Source: Selaginella moellendorffii (Eukaryota > Streptophyta > Lycopodiopsida > Selaginellales > Selaginellaceae). From it: a stretch of 64,000 nt of DNA. Shown here in pieces: positions 1 to 11,500 of this stretch. The DNA is taken from assembly GCF_000143415.4 (NCBI RefSeq), contig NW_003314323.1, positions 686,499-750,498 on the forward strand, written 5' to 3'. The position numbers and the translations under genes were made by a program. Position 1 is the first letter of the stretch. Each line of letters begins with the position of its first letter. The notes below the pieces were generated by a model. That model was not told the DNA's origin. It did no database searches and worked only from the letters and a program-made list of their open reading frames with translations.

Positions 1-1199
1 GTAAGAAGGGGTTCACTTTCTTTTATAGCCTTCCAATTTCCAAAACCAAACTTCTGATATCCTCGCAAAAGCACATCTTCCTCCGAAACAGTCCAGTCTT
101 TTTGGTGTAATCCTGAAAGTAGCATGCGAAATATAGTGTTTTTCGTACGTTGGAACAAGACAAAGACAAATGCCAACCTGAAGGTGAAGACGACAGCCTG
201 GAGTTTGCAGATTCGTCTCCTTTCTGAAGCCGGACGAGCCCAGCCACTGCAAGCCCCGAGCGTTTCTTCTTCTCTAGAAAATGATGTGACCATTGATGAT
301 CGTTTATGCACGTCTTTCCATCTGGAAGCTCGTCTTCACCACCAAGAAAGAAAAAAGAAAAACACCTTTGTCTGAAAAGAACGAAGTATTAGCCAAAGCA
401 TAGATTGTACAACGAGTGATTACCGGAATCCAATATTCGGTGAATCAAATGCTGTAAGAAACTGATTAATCGACACCCCAAGCTGGAGATCCCACCAAGG
501 AATGAGAAACTCAAGCTTCTCCTTTTTCTTCAGACTCACTTGCCATTGCGCGAGCCTTAGATTGTTAAGAACCGTCTTGCCGCCTCCTACGCGGGGAGAG
601 AGACAAGAGTTATCGTCACGTAGGAAAGTAAAACACAACATACTTGAATAGGGGAACCAGTGGCAGACTTCCCAGGCTAGTGGCGAGGCGGGGTCAGCAT
701 GCCAGTAAAGAACGTTGCCATACGAGTCTACTCTAAAACACGCCGGATCAAAACCAGCATTGCTGCGCAAAGAAATCCACAATACTTTTTAGCAAGAGAC
801 AAGCAAAAAACTACTTTTTACCCGAGGTGATCAAGCTGCTGCCAGAGAACATCCTTGAATTTGTGGAGATGCGAGGGATGCTCCTTTCTGGTGTCACTGA
901 GAACGATCGGGAACAAATCTTGGACTTCTTCCAGCTTTGCAACCTGGAAAGAACTCGTTGGAACAAAACCCTACCACAGTAAGAAACCGCACCTCTTCCG
1001 GACGAGCAGTGTAGGGAAGAAACGCTCTGGGAGGGCCATCTGCGTGAGGCAGCAAGAATCCCTGGAGCTGGAGCCAGGCACAGGCGTTCCGGCACAGCTT
1101 CGCGTAGGCCCGAGGATACCCCAAGTGAGGATCGACCCTGCGATCTTCGTCCGAGAAGCAAATCCCCGCGGCCACCACTGAATCTTTCCTGCTTCCCAT
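1..1199 (-). CDS. HNH-like plus SANT/Myb domain plant protein, 3' end outside window
   Basis: Five exons can be joined on the minus strand. The start chosen is the ATG at 1199; another lies in frame at 1214. In order the protein shows AAGICFSDEDRRVDPHLGYP, then GPPRAFLPY, then FKDVLWQQLDHLG. An HNH-like block follows: RVDSYGNVLYWHADPASPLA, then WEVCHWFP and SRGGKTVLNNLRLAQW. The last visible exon encodes a SANT/Myb helix set (DWTVSEEDVLLRGYQKFGFG, then NWKAI) and runs off the left edge. Each splice restores the frame; the intron near 604-643, for example, joins FPYS to RGGKT. This layout is that of a conserved plant family of unknown function; nuclease activity is only inferred from the HNH signature. 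The residue before the HNH histidine is Cys, where many family members have Asp. It is divergent to eL29 across about 380 bp. Confidence 0.8.
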
Positions 1200-1577
1200 G
1201 AAAAATCGACCCAAGAACTAGCCTAGCCTTCGATCTGGAGCGCCGGAGGCGAAATTTCAGGCATTTCTTGGCCAAGAATCTTGGCGCTGCTGCGCGGCAT
1301 TGTGGCGCCCTCCCCCCGGGCTCGCGAATTCGTGCGCGCCTAATAATCCTAGGTCACACCCCTCTCCGACCCGCCGGCGTCATCACTCCAGAGAAGAAAC
1401 GACCAAACAACACCCGACCTCTTCATTCATTCGAAGCAAACGGCTAGAAAATTTGTGTCAATCCAACGGCTCAAATTCCCACCTGTACGGACATGTTTGG
1501 AAGGGAGCATATTCCTTTAGGGTTCTTGGCAGGCTAGGGTTCTAGGCAGTGTAAGCGGCGGAGATTGAGCGGCAGCG
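1200..1577. promoter_or_regulatory. Divergent promoter region between HNH/SANT gene and eL29
   Basis: No coding signal was found. Two telo-box motifs (TTAGGGTT at 1517-1524 and CTAGGGTT at 1534-1541) sit 37-61 bp before the eL29 start. Telo-boxes near the transcription start are a known hallmark of plant ribosomal-protein genes. Confidence 0.5.
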
Positions 1578-1819
1578 ATGGCGAAGTCGAAGAATCACAC
1601 TGCCCACAACCAGTCGAGGAAGGCGCACCGCAATGGCATCAAGAAGCCCAAGAGGCAGCGCTACACCTCCAAGAAAGGGGTAAGTAGAGATTTCTATAGA
1701 AATTTGTGATTGATCGATCCGAATACCGGCAGATGGATCCGAAATTCCTGAGGAACCAGCGCTACTCGAGGAAGCGCATGGCGCTGCTAGCGAAAGAGAT
1801 CGTGAAAGAAGAATCCTAG
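1578..1819 (+). CDS. RPL29: 60S ribosomal protein eL29
   Basis: A structural protein of the large cytosolic ribosomal subunit. Exon 1 (1578-1679) encodes [20 protein letters not shown] and the basic stretch that follows, ending at a phase-0 GT donor. Exon 2 (1733-1819) encodes [20 protein letters not shown] and ends with EES and TAG. The spliced product is 62 residues, the normal size of plant eL29 (about 61). The conserved N-terminus and the [11 protein letters not shown] block leave little doubt. The 53-bp intron is typical of this window. Confidence 0.97.
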
Positions 1820-1932
1820 ATAGAAGAATGCTTGTCCCAATTTTCGATTTAATCCAGCAAAAGAATTTGCGTTGCTCATAAACCCTAAATTTCTACAGTG
1901 TTCTAGCGTTAGGGTTCTTGGTTGCCATAGCA

Positions 1933-3325
1933 ATGGAGGCGTACAAGGCGTGGGTGCGTGGCAATCGGCAATGGCTCGCTTCAATCGAGAGCATTGCTAC
2001 GGTGAGATCTGTCGCACCGCTCTTGGTCCTGAGATTTTCTTGCTTTCCAGACCATGACTTGGCTGCTGCCAGAGAGGTTTGCGAGCTCGGAGCTGGCTCC
2101 GGAAGCGCGTAAGGAATTTTCTTTGGCCATTCCGTCCAGCATTTTGTTCTGATCGCGATCGTGGCAGTGTCGACGGCGATTGGGCTCGTCACGGTGATGA
2201 ATCAATATATTGTGGAGTCTGCCAGTCCCAAAAATCTTCCCCCATTCATGCGCAGCGGCGCAGACGATCGTGACAAAAGCATTCCTTGGCCGATTTTCAT
2301 CTCGATTGTGAAAGAGCTCGAGGTGTTGGTGGAGCTGACTGCCGAGCACTACCGCGGTCCAAATGGGAAATGGAGCACTCTAGCCGTCGTGGAAGCGATC
2401 AAGTAAGCTTTATTTCTATGAAGAAGAGAATTTTCTGCTAACTTTGTTTGCTCTATAGGGTCTTGATCAGGCTAAAGATTTTCCACGACAGTGGATACAA
2501 GATGCTCATCGATGGAGGAGAGTCCGAGAATCAAGAGGAGGCCTCGTACTGCGATCCTTACGCGAGACGAGGAGCTAGAACAAGCGGTCGACCACAAAAC
2601 GTTCAAGGAAAAGCTATGGGAGCCTTGTATAGCTTTGGAAACAGCCTCTCTGGAAGACCATCGTGGCTACAAAAGAGGGACGCTGCTCAACAACGTAAGA
2701 ACATCACCTCTCCTTCGTTCGAGTTCTCACTTTGGTTTCTTCTAGCTGTGCAAAGAGGCTTGCTCTCGCTTTGGAAGCAACCAGCCGCTAGGTGGTTCAT
2801 CGTCGGTGAAACTTCTCTCATCTTGAGACCACTGATCTACGTTTTTCTCATCCGCCGATACGGACTGAAGTCATGGAAACCTTGGCTGGCTTCACTCGCC
2901 ATAGATCTTACGGGTTTCAGCATCTTGTTTTTGACAGATCAATGGAGTAGCAAGAGTAGCAACGAGTCCTTGATAATTTCTCAAGGGAGTCCATCCAGAC
3001 CACTATCAGCTGCCGAAAAGAATGAGGCAAGTTCTAAAGCTTTCCACATCTCAAGGAGGTTTTTTAATCTTTTGTTCATTGCAGCTTAAGCGACGACAAC
3101 TCTTGTGGGCTTTCTATCTTCTCAGGAGTCCCTTCTTCGACACATACTCGAGGTAGCTTTGCGGACTTTCGTCACTGCTAGTATCAATCCTTTATTTGCA
3201 GACACCAATTCCAAAGGATCGGAAAGGTAGCAAAGCCTCTACCTTTGTTCGGCACCTTGGCATCCAAGGCGATGGAGCTGCTAGCGGGAGTCCAAAGCAT
3301 TTACTCGTACACTGCCGCGTCGTGA
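1933..3325 (+). CDS. PEX16: Peroxisome biogenesis factor 16 (peroxin-16)
   Basis: A membrane peroxin that recruits peroxisomal membrane proteins; in plants (SSE1) it also affects oil and protein body formation. Seven exons were joined: 1933-2001, 2051-2108, 2168-2402, 2459-2694, 2746-3026, 3085-3152 and 3202-3325. Family blocks seen are MEAYKAWVRGNRQWL, TWLLPERFASSELAPEA, IFHDSGYKMLIDGGES, the membrane part RPLIYVFLIRRYGLKSW, and RRQLLWAFYLLRSPFFDTYS. The C-terminus is VQSIYSYTAAS. Intron 5 begins with GC instead of GT (GAG|GCAAGT at 3027), and only this choice keeps the frame open. The gene sits 113 bp downstream of eL29 and 62 bp upstream of the VPS37 start, all on the same strand. Confidence 0.95.
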
Positions 3326-3387
3326 CGAGAGAAGAACCGTAAAGATTTAAGATGGACCAGCGATTGGGTTCTTATTTTAGGGTTTCT

Positions 3388-4182
3388 ATGTCGAGCTCCG
3401 CGATGAATGAATCCAGGCTCCACGAGAAGAGGTGGGGATTGATCGATCTCTTGCCCAGCGTGACCCCTGAGTGTTTTCTTGCAGCGTCGAGGAGCTCCGG
3501 AAGCTCTTGTCGGATAAAGACGCGTATGAGAGTTACCTCCATTCGATCGAGGAGGTGAAGCAACTGGACACGGTGAGCGTGGTTTCTTTCTTCTTGGCTG
3601 GATCCCTTCTTATTTGGGAATTTTGGCAGCTCCGGAACGATTTAAGAAAGAGCAATGTGAACCTCGCAAGTGAGTGATTGATTGTTCTTTGTTGAACAAA
3701 AAACTCATTGTTTTTGCTTGTCAGGACATAATTTGGGGAAGGAGTCCGAGATGGCTGAGCTTAGAAACCAGGTATGCTTCTTTTCTCGTGTAAAAAATTG
3801 TATTTTTCGTCTTTTTAAAATTTTTTTCTCTGTGTGCAGTGTATGATCATCAGAACGACCGAGTTGGCCACAGCACAGGAGAAGTTTTCAGACGCTCAGC
3901 GGCGAGAGAAAGAGATCCTGGCGAGGAGCTCGCCAGCATCAATCTTAAACAAGCTACAAGGTCTAGAGAGAGTTTTTTCTTCTTCTTCTTCTTCTTTGCT
4001 GACGACGCGTGTATTGATTCATTCCAGAGGCAGCCAACGCGGCGGACGACGAATCCGAAAGCTTACACCACAAGCTACTGAGCGGCGAGCTTGAGTTCCC
4101 GGAGTTTCTCCAAAAGTATAGGCAGCAAAGGGTTCTCTATCACCGAAGAACTTTGCTTCGCCTGGCCGCTCTGGCCGGGTGA
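3388..4182 (+). CDS. VPS37: ESCRT-I subunit VPS37 (mod_r domain)
   Basis: A subunit of ESCRT-I, which sorts ubiquitinated membrane cargo into multivesicular bodies. After splicing, the reading runs SVEELRKLLSDKDAYESYLH, then RNQCMIIRTTELATAQEKF, then SSPASILNKLQEAANAADDE, and ends RQQRVLYHRRTLLRLAALAG. This is the whole mod_r (VPS37) domain as known from plants. The start at 3388 (MSSSAMNESRL) is preferred because the upstream in-frame ATG at 3352 reads through TTAGGGTTT, which looks like leader sequence. The predicted protein is short (about 160 residues), so the variable proline-rich N-terminus of longer VPS37 proteins is missing. Confidence 0.9.
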
Positions 4183-4346
4183 TCGATCTTAGAGATCTCA
4201 TAGCGCTGCGCACTGGTATCTTCAATTTAAACCCTTTCGCCGATTAACAGCCTTTCTCTCCTTTTCGTGTGCCTTTTAGAGCGAGTATTTTATCCTTCGT
4301 AGCGCTTTTAGGGGAGGAAACAGGAAAGGTGAAAGGAGGAGCAACG

Positions 4347-6108
4347 ATGCCCGCGGCAGTGGCTAGCATTCCGGTATGGCAGTTAGCAAGCAGTTCTTCA
4401 AATGGGTCACGGGTAGCAGCATGCCCAACAAGTGGCCTTCCGTCACCTTCGTGCTTCACAAGTCGGGCGACGATGGGGACGTGCTCCTTGTGGGGTTGCA
4501 ACGTCGCCAGGAAGAGCGTCCGGGATGGAAGCCCAATGCCCGAGGCTGCGTCCATGCCGGCTGTGACGCCGCTCGCGGATCTCTACGACTTTATCTGCAA
4601 GGGGCCGCTGCTGGAGAGGATTGGATTGGATGCCGAGGACGTGAGGCGGGACATGAACGAGTGGATTGAGATGGGACTGAGGCTGTCTCGGATCCTGGGC
4701 TTCAGGGAATTGATGCTCAGCGAGTCGGAGAAGGCGAGAGTTTATCACTACTACCTGCCGGTGTATATGTGGTGCAAGAGGGAGCTGGAACGCCATCGCG
4801 GCCGGTTTAACGACGGCGATAAGCCGATTCCTGCGTTAGTGGTAAGACTTTGTTTTGTGTTTCCGAGGCTTCTGTTAGCTGCTGTTAGTGCATGCATGGC
4901 GCACTTTCCTTACGATGTTTCTGAAACATGGAGTTGGTTTTTCTGTGTTGCAGATTGGGATTAGTGCACCTCAAGGTTGTGGGAAGACTACGCTTGTGGA
5001 TGCTCTTGAGTACATGTTCAACTATTCTGGAAGGTATGGTGTTTTGTTCATTGGCAGAAGGACGTAACCTGTGTCTTGTTTTTTCCAGAACCGCTGCGTC
5101 AGTGTCAATTGATGACTTCTACCTTACAGCAGCCGATCAGCAAACACTTGCGAAAGAGAATCAAGGCAACTTGCTTTTGGAGGTAAGAAGTTGCTGACCT
5201 TGGTGCGTTTCTTACAATTGCTTACAGCTTCGTGGAAACGCTGGAAGCCACGACTTAGATCTTGGGACTCAGACAATAAAGTCCCTTCAAAATCTTGCCG
5301 AAGGTCTGTCAGGATTGTTTGTTGTGCTACATATGCTAACATCTCGCTTTTTTATTTTTCAGGAGAAGTGGCCAGTGTGCCACACTATGACAAGTCTGCG
5401 TACAATGGTCGAGGTGATAGATCAGATCCATCGACATGGTCCAAAGTGACAGGACCATTGCAGGTATTCGTTGTTGTTTTTTTTTTACGCACAGCTCTTC
5501 TCAAACGCGTTGGAACAGGTGATTTTGTTCGAAGGATGGATGCTGGGCTTCAAGCCGTTGGGTAAAGCCGCAGTTAGCTCCGTGGATCCTCAGGTAACTT
5601 GTTTTGATTACTTAGGAACTCTTGTTCGGTTGCTTAAACCCGGTGGTTGTGTCTCCTGATGCAGCTGGAAGTAGTCGACAAGAATTTGGTGGCCTATCAA
5701 AAAGGCTGGTTCAGTCTTGTGGATTCATGGATAATTGTCAAAGTGGACGATCCCGGTTGGGTGTATGAGTGGCGTCTTGAGGTACTAAAGAAACATTTGT
5801 TTCGCTTCGAGGCATTCTAATAATGTCGTGGGTACAGGCAGAGATCGCTATGAAGGCCAAAGGCAAACCTGGCATGAGCGATGAACAGGTATCAATCAAC
5901 TCAAGTTTCTTTAGAAAACTTAGAAAGCTTCCTCACTAGAAAACGAGCTGACCATAAGAATACTTTGCAGGTTGCGGACTTCGTGGCGAGATATATGCCC
6001 GCATACAAGGCGTACCTCGAAACTTTGTACAGCGAGGGACCTGGCAACGCGAAACCAGACAACGTCCTCAAGTTTTCCATCGACAAGAACAGGAACCCGG
6101 TTGGATAA
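4347..6108 (+). CDS. GLYK: D-glycerate 3-kinase, chloroplastic
   Basis: Phosphorylates glycerate to 3-phosphoglycerate, the last step of photorespiration, in the chloroplast stroma. Nine exons join cleanly. The N-terminal 70 or so residues are rich in Ser, Ala and Arg with few acids, as expected of a transit peptide. The kinase core shows a P-loop (GISAPQGCGKTT), then SVSIDDFYLT, HDLDLGTQTIKSL, PHYDKSAYNGRGDR, VILFEGWMLGFKPL, and a C-terminus VLKFSIDKNRNPVG. These match plant glycerate kinase. The ATG at 4347 is preferred; an upstream in-frame ATG at 4269 would add residues with no family similarity. The gene is complete, about 420 residues. Confidence 0.94.
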
Positions 6109-6332
6109 GTCAATCGATCAATCCAACGCGAGGTTCGTTTGTGAAATCAAGAATGCTTGTCCTTCGTTTTATGCAGTGGAGATGTGCAATATAATTAAGG
6201 ATTTCACATGCTGCTACTGTAGTGGTTGTTCTCCTGAAGGCGACGGACTGTTAGAAATTCCGCTTTTTCTAAGGAGGTGATGTCCTTTGTGTTTCCTTTT
6301 GCTAACCTAGGATAGAAGCTAGCTTTGTAGCA

Positions 6333-7809
6333 ATGGGAGCTCTTTCAGGGAGGACACTGGTCCTAGCAGGAACTAGAGCCTGGTTCTTCGCTAACAGCAG
6401 CAAGAATGGTGGTCTCAGAGTACCCGCATTTTTCCGGCTGGGCTTTGTGATTTGCATTCTGCTACTCGCAGTGGTGCTGCTCATCTTGGTCAGTGCAGAA
6501 TGGAACCAGAGCTGGAAATCGTCTCAGAAAGCCCGAGCTGCTGCTGCACTGTCGGCGGAATTCGGCGTCTTGGGTGTTCCCTGGTGCAAGTAAGCATCGA
6601 GTTTGTGATTTGGAATCTCTCCTCGGCTAAAAAGTTTCGTTTTTTTCTGTATTTTCTTTAGAGCGAAGGAAGGCTCTGCGGTTCCTTGGACGAGAGAGGA
6701 GCTCGTACAAGGATTGCAGGAGTTTGTTCCGGTGTACAAGAAGAGACCCATCAAGAACAATGCTTTCGGGATGGGCTTTGATCATTCCTTCGGCCTTTGG
6801 TTCCTGGCTCGTCAAGTGAAACCTTTGCTCCTCATCGAAAGCGGCGCGTTCAAAGGGCACTCGACGTGGGTCATGAGACAGGCTCGGCCGGAGACACCGA
6901 TAATCTCGATAAGTCCCCGCCATCCAGAAAAGTACCTCAAGAAAGGTCCCGCATATGTGGATCGCAACACTCGCTACTTCGCAGGAAAGCAGTTCGTGGA
7001 TTTCGGAAGCGTCAAGTGGAACAAAGTTCTCGAGGAAGCTGGTGTTCAGGACAGGAGCAGGATACTTGTGTTCTTCGACGACCACCAGAGCCAGTTGAAA
7101 AGGTACATTTCTTTCTTGAGCAAACTTTCCTCTTTTTCTTACAACCAACTTGGATGTCAGGATCAAACAAGCCAGGGATGCTGGATTCCAGCACCTCGTC
7201 TTCGAAGATAACTACGACACCGGGACTGGCGATCACTACTCGCTCCGGCAAATCTGTGACCAGCTCCACATAGAAGGTATTGGTTTTGTAGTAGCTTTCA
7301 CTTTCCCTAGTCGCTTCGTTTCGTTGCTTTCTTTTTTTTGCTTTTCAAGTTTCTCCGTTTTCACGTTTTGTAGCTTCTTTTTCTTCGCAGGTGGCGGACA
7401 CAACTGTGACCCCGAAAGCGAAGAGGCACGAACGAGACAGTACAGGAGCAAGAAGTGGGAAAAAGCGATGGACTCGTCCCAACTTTGTGGAGGCGGCGGC
7501 GAGTGGTGGGGCGTCCGCGGCGAGATGCGTGACAACTTCAACCATAGCAACGCTCCGATCTCTCACCAGCAGCACCTCCACAATGGCCGGCTGGTGGAAT
7601 CGATGCTCCAGCTCTACTGGGAGCTCCCGCCGGTGGCTGGCCCGAGCCTGACCAAGCAGAACCGCTACGACCCCGCCAGGAGCTCCAGGCCGCTGGTGGG
7701 CGATGGAGACCGAACTCTCTTCCGGAAGCTCGGCCTCCATAGCTTGGAAAAGCGAGTTTTCAATGGCTACACACAGATGGCCTACGTTCGTCTGCTAAGC
7801 AGCAGCTAA
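6333..7809 (+). CDS. Plant type II membrane protein with SAM-methyltransferase-like (CmcI/rhamnosyl O-methyltransferase-like) domain
   Basis: Four exons: 6333-6589, 6662-7102, 7161-7276 and 7391-7809. A single membrane segment near residues 30-55 (LGFVICILLLAVVLLILVSA) suggests a Golgi/ER type II protein. The lumenal domain has AFGMGFDHSFGLWFLARQ, LIESGAFKGHSTWVMRQARP, VFFDDHQSQLKR, HLVFEDNYDTGTGDHYSLRQ and VRGEMRDNFNHSNAPIS, and ends FNGYTQMAYVRLLSSS. The ESGAFKGHST and FFDDHQ motifs fit a Rossmann methyltransferase fold like cephalosporin hydroxylase/rhamnosyl O-methyltransferase. Orthologues exist across plants but I know no proven substrate. A cell-wall glycan role is inference from topology only. 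Confidence 0.8.
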
Positions 7810-8516
7810 AAATCGGTCTTTTATGTGAAAAGATGATTCTTTGGCGTGAGAATAGTTAGATTAAACAATTGTAATTGTCTTTTTCACCTGTGATGGAAAT
7901 GTTCTTTTACGAAGACTTCTATCAAAAGTAAGCCACGCCTTTTCTCCTTTTGCATCGCGTCGTACGGACGGAAGAAGAAAGGGTAAATTTCAAGTTACGG
8001 ACTGACGTGTAAATCCCAGCTTAAACAAAATGGCGTTTTAAAAGTGTTTTCTTTTTCCCCCTTGGCTATGGTGTTCTTGGAGCTCTTTAGTTTTCCCCCA
8101 AGGCGCTAGGGTTTCGCGTGCGGGGATCTAGGGCGCCTTGCTGGGAGCTGCGACGCCGGGCGCGATCTTCGCCTCACAGGTACGATCTCTCTCGCCACTG
8201 CTCGGCTCGGATGCATTTCGGCAGAAATTCGCGAAATTTCTCGCTTCTCGCTCTTCCATTGCGATGGCTTTCTTCGAGAGGCTCCTCGAATCGCATTTTC
8301 TTGCTCCAGCGCTCGCAACGTTCATTTTTTAAAAATCTTTCCAATTTTTCTTTTTCTTCTCCATTCTTGTTTTCCTCGGATGAGTGTGGCAGCTGTTCTA
8401 GACTGCATGCATGGTCACTGAGACAACGGTTTTTGTTTTTATTGCCGCAGGAAAACAACGCACTAAAATCCACTTGCGATGTGACTTCTCGTCTGGGATG
8501 AAGAGGTTGCCTGGGA
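7810..8516 (+). promoter_or_regulatory. Intergenic region and spliced 5' leader of the glycine-rich membrane protein gene
   Basis: No coding potential is supported. A leader intron is likely at 8180-8450 (CACAG|GTACGATC to TTGCCGCAG|GAAAAC). At about 270 bp it is far longer than the coding introns here, which is common for regulatory leader introns. AGGGTTT occurs near 8107. Confidence 0.45.
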
Positions 8517-11500
8517 ATGGAGCTCAAGGCAATTCTCCTAGGGGTTTTAGCACTCTGGCTCACTCTGGGAAGTTTTTCCATCGAATTCTCAAGCGCCCAC
8601 AACATCGTCAATGACTTCCAGGCACAAGCTTCCCATCTCGGCTGCTCACCATTTGCCAAGTCTTCGCCGGTTCACTGTGAAGAAGACTTACATGGAACCG
8701 GCTCGTTCGACACGACTTGCTACTTGGAAGAGAGTGTGTCGGTGGACAGGGATCTCTGCATCGCCGGCGCGGGAAATCTCAGCATCTCTTCCGACGTGAC
8801 ACTCGACTGCCCCTTCTCCGGATGCACCATAGTAGCTAGTCTCTCCGGGGACGTGATTCTGGGGGTGAATGCGTCCATCGTTGCGGGAACGATCGTCATC
8901 CAGGCCGAGAACACGTACTTGAGGGCGAACTCGTCACTTTCATCGCTTGGTCTCGGTGGAGCACCACCTGCACAGACAAGTGGCACTCCCTCAGGGCTCG
9001 AAGGCGCTGGTGGCGGTCACGGGGGACGAGGGGCTTGCTGTGCCACCAAAGATCAAGGTGATATATGGGGCGGTGACGTCTATGCTTGGTCGTCGCTTGC
9101 TACGCCTTGGTGCCATGGAAGTCGTGGAGGTAGCACGAGCGAGACTGTAAACTATAGTGGTGGTGGTGGTGGCCGGATCAACGTCACAGTAATGCACGCT
9201 TTGGAGCTGAATGGGACTATTAGTGCAGATGGAGGATCCGGGGGGGAGAAAGGTGGTGGTGGCTCTGGTGGTAGTGTTATTGTGGGGGCTGCTAGATTGT
9301 GAGTATTTGGTCTTTCTCTTTTTTACTTTTATTCTTTGCCTTACTCGGAAACGTTTGTAGGACAGGAGTTGGGACATTAACGGCTAGAGGAGGCGATGGT
9401 CGAGGTGGGGGAGGCGGTGGTCGCGTGGCTGTCAAGTGCTATAGGCAGGAAGATGTCTCCATTTACGTCCATGGTATAAGCTCAATGATTTGCATTTGAT
9501 TTGATTTCAACTGAGCATTTCAACCGGTTTGATGTTTCCAGGGGGGAGTAGCTTTGGCTGTCCAGAAAATGCTGGGGCCGCAGGAACGCTCTTTTATGTC
9601 GTTCGGCAGAGCTTAACCATCAGCAATAACAACAAATCGACTGTGACTGATACTCCTCTACTGGACTTCCCTACACATCCTCTCTGGGTGGATGTGGAAG
9701 TGCTCTGTAGAGCTAGAGTGGTAGTTCCGCTGCTCTGGAGTAGAGTTTTGGTACGTCACTCGACTACTATGTTTGTTAAGGCATTGACGACATTTTGGTG
9801 TTGTCCAGGTTCGAGGGCAGATAAGTTTATCGTACGAAGGGACACTTATATTTGGCTTGGCTCACTATCCAAGCTCTGAGTTTGAACTTGTTGCGGAGGA
9901 GGTTGTTATGGAGAATTCAATAATCAAGGTGATGTTCGTGTTTTGAAAGCTAGAATCTTACGAGGCTTTGCGACGCAGGTTTATGGAGCTCTCAAGCTGT
10001 CTGTAAAGATGCTGTTGATGTGGAATTCTATTTTGCAAATTGATGGTGGCGGAGATGTCATGGTCAGCACATCCACTATGGAAGCCAGCAACTTGGTGTT
10101 TATAAGGGTGAGCTTTAAAATCCGTGAATGTGGTCTAATGTTTCTTATTGTCAGGGTAAATCAGCTTTGCAATCCAATACAAATCTTGGCATTCATGGAC
10201 AAGGGATGCTTAAGTTGGCCGGTGCTGGTGACTACATCAGAGCTCAAAGACTATTTCTGTCGCTTTTTTATAACATTCATGTAAGTTTGATAAATTTTCC
10301 TAGAATCTGAGCATTAACAGCATTTGTGGCGTTCTAGATTGGTCCAGGCGCCATGTTATTAGCTCCACCCGATGAGACTACAACTACAGACGAGTATGTA
10401 TGTCGACGAACTTCGACATCTATTAATCTTGTTTCCAGGTCTTCAAAACTTTATTGCGACACCTCCAAATGCCCTGCCGAGATTATCAATCCTCCGGAGG
10501 ACTGTACCTTAAATGTTTCACTCCCTTTCACCCTTCAGGTGCGGTCTTCGTGATTTAAAGTCCTTGTTGAGCTGAATGTTTATGCTATAGATATGCCGTG
10601 TGGAAGACATTGCAATTGACGGTGTTATACGGGGTAGTGTCGTCCATCTTCAACGTGGCAGGACTGTTACAGTCAATCCCGGAGGACTCATATCAGCTGC
10701 TGGCCTTGGTACGTAGGTTTCAGTCTGCTTGAAAGGCTCATTGTCTTGCTCGCAGGATGCAAAGGTGGTCTTGGAAAAGGTCACTCGTCTTCGTCAGGCG
10801 CTGGAGGAGGTGGAGGATTTGGAGGCAGAGGTGGCAAAGGGTATTACAAAGGCAGCTGGAGCGAGGGAGGAGATACTTATGGAAAGAAAACTCTTCCATG
10901 CGAACTAGGAAGTGGTGGTGGAAATTCTTCAACCTCAAGTAAAAGCAGCAGTGGTGGTGGAGTGATTGGTACGTAAGATAAATTTTCGAATTCATCTCTA
11001 ATTTCTTGCTTTTGCAGTTATGGGATCGCAAAATCACCCTCTTTCAACTCTCGAAGTTTATGGAACTATCAGCGCTGACGGTGGAAGTCTTACCAACTCG
11101 AGTGGTTCCGATGCCAAAGAAGAAACAGGAGCTGGTGGTGGATCCGGCGGTAGTGTTTTGCTCTTCCTTCAAAATCTGGCCTTGCAAAATGGATCAGTCC
11201 TTTCTGCGGGTGGAGGCGAAGGTGGGTATGTAGGTGGAGGCGGTGGCGGCGGCGGACGAGTTCATTTTCATTGGTCAAACGTACCAACTGGAGACGATTT
11301 TGTTGCAATTGCAACGATAAAAGGACTTATACATACCAAGTACGCAGTTCTTGCAGTTTTGGTTCAATGTCAGAGGCTTTTTGTTACCTTTCAACAGAGG
11401 TGGAAATGGAGGGGATATTGGCTATGCCGGAGACGATGGTACCATAACCGGAAAAGAGTGCCCAAGCGGTTTGTTTGGAGTTTTCTGCATGGTAAGTTTT

